In this document: piece by piece, positions 61,524-64,000 of the stretch
How the letters are laid out: every line of letters starts with the position of its first letter
Numbering within the stretch: the first letter of the stretch is position 1
Source: Diplonema japonicum
Taxonomy: Eukaryota; Euglenozoa; Diplonemea; Diplonemida; Diplonemidae
DNA length: 64,000 nt
Assembly (NCBI GenBank): GCA_964019335.1
Contig: OZ025701.1
Location: forward strand, 62,001-126,000
Direction: 5' to 3'
Translations under genes and position numbers: made by a program
Notes under the pieces: generated by a model
The model's database searches: none
Seen by the model: the letters and a program-made list of their open reading frames with translations, nothing else
Told to the model about the DNA's origin: nothing

Positions 61524-63028
61524 TTACGTATTATTTACCCCAGCCTGAGCCTGCTGCGTGATGGCCAGCTGAGAGGGTGGTTCAATAACTTGTTCGTGCT
61601 CTTCTTCCACTTCATCGATAAGCTCAGATCTGACCATCTTGTCCATCAGCTGCGAGCATTTCCTGTAATTGAGGTTTTTATTTTTTATTTCCACCCCTCC
61701 ATACACAGAGTAGCGATCATTACCCCTTGAAATTCCAAGGCTTACTCGTGCAACCTGTTCGATGTACCTCACGGAGCCTTCCACAGCGATACGGAGTGCG
61801 TTGGAAAAATAGAATTGCGCTCTTTTGTGATCGTTCACAAGGGAATAGACTTCACCTAAAAGGAGCAAGCAGACTGATGCACCTGCTTCGTCACCGTTTA
61901 ACGAGCACAATTCCATGCATGCTTCAAGGCCTTCCTGTGCTGCTCGTAGGTTTCCATTCCGTAGATGTGCCAACCCAAGATTCCCCAACGCCAGCGATTC
62001 CACACACATGTCCTGCGTCATTCGGCTGTTGTCGACAGCGTCCATCAGCGCTTGTACCGCAAAGGTCTTCTCTCCTAAGGCGGAGTACGTGACCCCCATA
62101 TTGATCTGTGCCACAGCCCTCCCGTAGTACCCGCAGAGAGATTCTTGCTTCTTGTAATGGTGCAGTGCTAGTTTTAACTTCCCCATTCTGTAATGGCACA
62201 CACCCAGAAGGTTGTGCACCACCACCAGCCCCACTCGATCGGAAAGCTTCTCCATAATCGCCACGCACCTTCCCAACAAATCCGCCGCTCTTTCATAATC
62301 ATTTTGCGTGTAGTTCAACGCTGCCATGTTGAAGTATGCAACGGCTTCCTGCTTCCGTTGCCCTGCACGGCGGCATGTTAAAGCACGTAGCATATAGTCC
62401 TTCGGGTCTAAAGATTTAAACCCGTTCACCTTAGGTTTGGATTTGGGGGAAGAGGATGTTTTGCTGCCGTCGAGTCCTGCTGTTGTGCTTGCTTGCACCG
62501 CACGACGCGGCGCGCGTTTCATGAACGTGAAGAGCTGCTCGACTTCGCTTGCAGTTGATTTTGGATCAACTAAAGGAGGCGGGTGGTACTCCACAGGGGG
62601 GTCGAACCTTATCGGGACATCTATAGAGGATTCCAAGGCCGAGATGGGTGCGAGCTGAATGGTATTGTTGTGATTAAGAACTCGCGTTCACATACCTGCA
62701 GTCCTGTTATGTTGTCGGTGGGAACGCCGGTCTTCTTGAACGGGTTCTTCGGGATGAGCTTCTGTATGTCGCCCTTGCGGTGCTTGAACGGGATGTTCTG
62801 GTTGGAGTGGATGAATCCTTTGATAGCGTTGAGGTCGCTTGTGGTCAACAAGCCCTCCACCTCCCCTCGATTCTCATCCTTCTTTACAAGGCTTCCTTTG
62901 ATCGCAGGCAAGACGGACCTCTGCGTGCGGCGTGGAGCTGTCCGTGCTCTGTAGGGTGGTGTTCTTTCAAACACGTCTACATACTTTTCAACTGTCGGTG
63001 GTTGGGGTGCTTGAGCGGTCTGCGTCAT
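61524..63028 (-). CDS. TPR-repeat protein, possible axonemal or scaffold component
   Basis: Two exons (62696-63028, 61524-62654) joined across a 41-nt intron give 487 aa. The N-terminal part (NAIKGFIHSNQNIPFKHRKGDIQKLIPKNPFKKTGV) is basic and conserved-looking. From about residue 190 there are about six tetratricopeptide repeats: QEAVAYFNMAALNYTQNDYERAADLLGRC, VVHNLLGVCHYRMGKLKLALHHYKKQ, AVAQINMGVTYSALGEKTFAVQALMDA, LALGNLGLAHLRNGNLRAAQEGLEA and one or two more. The tail is acidic (EEEHEQVI). TPRs mediate protein assembly; the arrangement resembles TTC29/GPSM-type proteins but I cannot assign one. Start follows TTCCAG|GCAGGGG. Confidence 0.7.
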
Positions 63029-63183
63029 GCCCCGCCCCTGCCTGGAATGAATATCAGACTTTGTTTATGTTGTAGTTTATACATGGGACCAAACAGAGTG
63101 AAAACGAGAAAGAAAGCGAACATTATTCACGATAGTGAGATGTCACAAAAATAAGAGAAAAAAAATAAAGAAGAGGTCCCTGT

Positions 63184-63999
63184 TCACACGAATGCAATAT
63201 CAGTGAATCTTGTTGGCAGCGGGCGCCACGTCTTTGGAGCAGACGCTGGCCGTGTCGGGTGCTTCGCCTCAGTCTTAACCAACACGGGTGCGGCAGTCGG
63301 AAGGGACACTCGTCGCGCGCTGTTCGGGCTCCTAGGACTCGCAGGATCGCTGCTCGGAAGGGATGTTTCGGGGAGCAGCACCAAAGAAGAAGGGGTGGGC
63401 ACTGTTCCCTCTACGCGACAAGGAGCGCCGAAGATGGGCATTTTAATTTTCTGTTTTTTAACCTTCGGGTTATGCGATTCGGAGCAAAGCATGAAGTCGT
63501 TCTTGAACTCTTCATAGTTCACCACCCACTGCCGCAGGAGTCTATCGGTGGTCGTGGCGATCTTCTCCGGTTCTTCGATGCCCGAGAAGGAGAACGTGTT
63601 CGTGGGTGCGAACTTCTTCCGCAGCTTTGCAAGCACCTTCTCAGTGCACCCCAGATCCTTCAGCACGGCTATGGCCCCCGTCAGACCCTTGACACCCCCT
63701 CGTGCCAGTTCGACCAGTTCTGTTATTGTTTGCTCGATACTCGGCCTGAGTTCTGCTTGCACAGCCACCTGCTTTGGAAGTTGAACGTTGTTCAAACACT
63801 CTGTTTGACTCATCAACATCGCGATGTTGGCCTTGCGTTGTTCGTCAGACTCGTTCTCTGGCGATACCATGATCACAGGAAGTTCCCTTTTTGCATCGTG
63901 CTCCAGTTGCTCCAATAGCGCTCTTTGCTTGTGAGCCTGCTCTCGTATGTCCATGTCTCCCACTGCGAGCACGTTGCTCCAGCCCATGCTCCCGGCCAT
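63184..63999 (-). CDS. Unrecognised protein, start near window edge
   Basis: 271 aa from the ATG at 63999; the true start may lie beyond the window because no acceptor can be checked. The N-terminal half is helical (QKRALLEQLEHDAKRE-like, then VELARGGVKGLTGAIAVLKDLGCTEKVLAKLRKKFAP, rich in K/L/G). A basic patch (VKKQKIKMPIFG) and a Ser/Pro-rich C-terminus end in TRFTDIAFV. No family recognised. If complete, it is a small basic, possibly nucleic-acid-binding protein. Confidence 0.5.
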   Translation of the reverse strand: MAGSMGWSNVLAVGDMDIREQAHKQRALLEQLEHDAKRELPVIMVSPENESDEQRKANIAMLMSQTECLNNVQLPKQVAVQAELRPSIEQTITELVELARGGVKGLTGAIAVLKDLGCTEKVLAKLRKKFAPTNTFSFSGIEEPEKIATTTDRLLRQWVVNYEEFKNDFMLCSESHNPKVKKQKIKMPIFGAPCRVEGTVPTPSSLVLLPETSLPSSDPASPRSPNSARRVSLPTAAPVLVKTEAKHPTRPASAPKTWRPLPTRFTDIAFV

Positions 64000-64000
64000 G

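Noticed and set aside
1-64000. tRNA, rRNA, spliced-leader RNA and CRISPR features
   Set aside because: I saw no cloverleaf, conserved rRNA stretch or regularly spaced repeat array by eye; a covariance-model scan would be decisive and was not possible.

Overview
The window looks like nuclear DNA of a protist with polycistronic gene arrays. All about 24 protein-coding genes I can support lie on the minus strand, often only 50-250 bp apart. Almost every start codon follows a pyrimidine/A-rich tract ending in AG, as expected for spliced-leader trans-splicing. Coding DNA is GC-balanced to GC-rich; introns and spacers are full of long A, T, G and C homopolymers. Cis-introns are tiny, mostly 32-48 nt, and nearly all begin GTATGY. 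One gene encodes a detached topoisomerase IB small subunit carrying the SKxxY catalytic motif, a protein architecture known from Kinetoplastea. Together these features suggest Euglenozoa. A diplonemid fits best because cis-introns are plentiful, but that assignment is inference.

Layout, left to right (transcription runs right to left). 1-19 kb: a partial gene, a P-loop/discoidin-like protein, a giant beta-repeat/EGF-like surface receptor, mitochondrial HIBCH-like hydrolase, a BDP1-like TFIIIB subunit, a PHD-finger protein, a coiled-coil protein, a SAM-dependent methyltransferase, two topoisomerase IB small-subunit-type genes, a SAM-domain-like protein, a His-rich protein and an EXO1/FEN-family nuclease. 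19-25 kb: a gene-poor homopolymer desert holding a 1.5-kb TIR element. 25-46.5 kb: a RING-finger protein, a 1627-aa triple-repeat protein with RanBP2-type zinc fingers, a retroelement remnant, a MAPKKK-like kinase fused to PDZ-like domains and a membrane tail, an SPIN90/Ldb17-like protein, an MFSD5-type transporter, a basic disordered protein, a type-B carboxylesterase and a SAM-domain sulfotransferase.

46.5-55 kb is a secreted-protein cluster. Two GH5 endoglycoceramidase-like genes look identical across almost the whole coding sequence but have unrelated flanks. Between them are a Cys-rich secreted protein, its truncated pseudogene and a 472-bp TIR (MITE-like) element. 55-61 kb is element-rich: a frameshifted Gag-like ORF, a piggyBac relic with intact TIRs and an ATAA target duplication, a bacterial-type PPK2 polyphosphate kinase, and a second copy of the retroelement tail. 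61.5-64 kb holds a TPR protein and a gene that may run off the right edge.

Functionally, the array mixes unrelated housekeeping, signalling and secreted genes, as in euglenozoan arrays; no operon-like pathway logic is apparent except the duplicated secreted hydrolase cluster.
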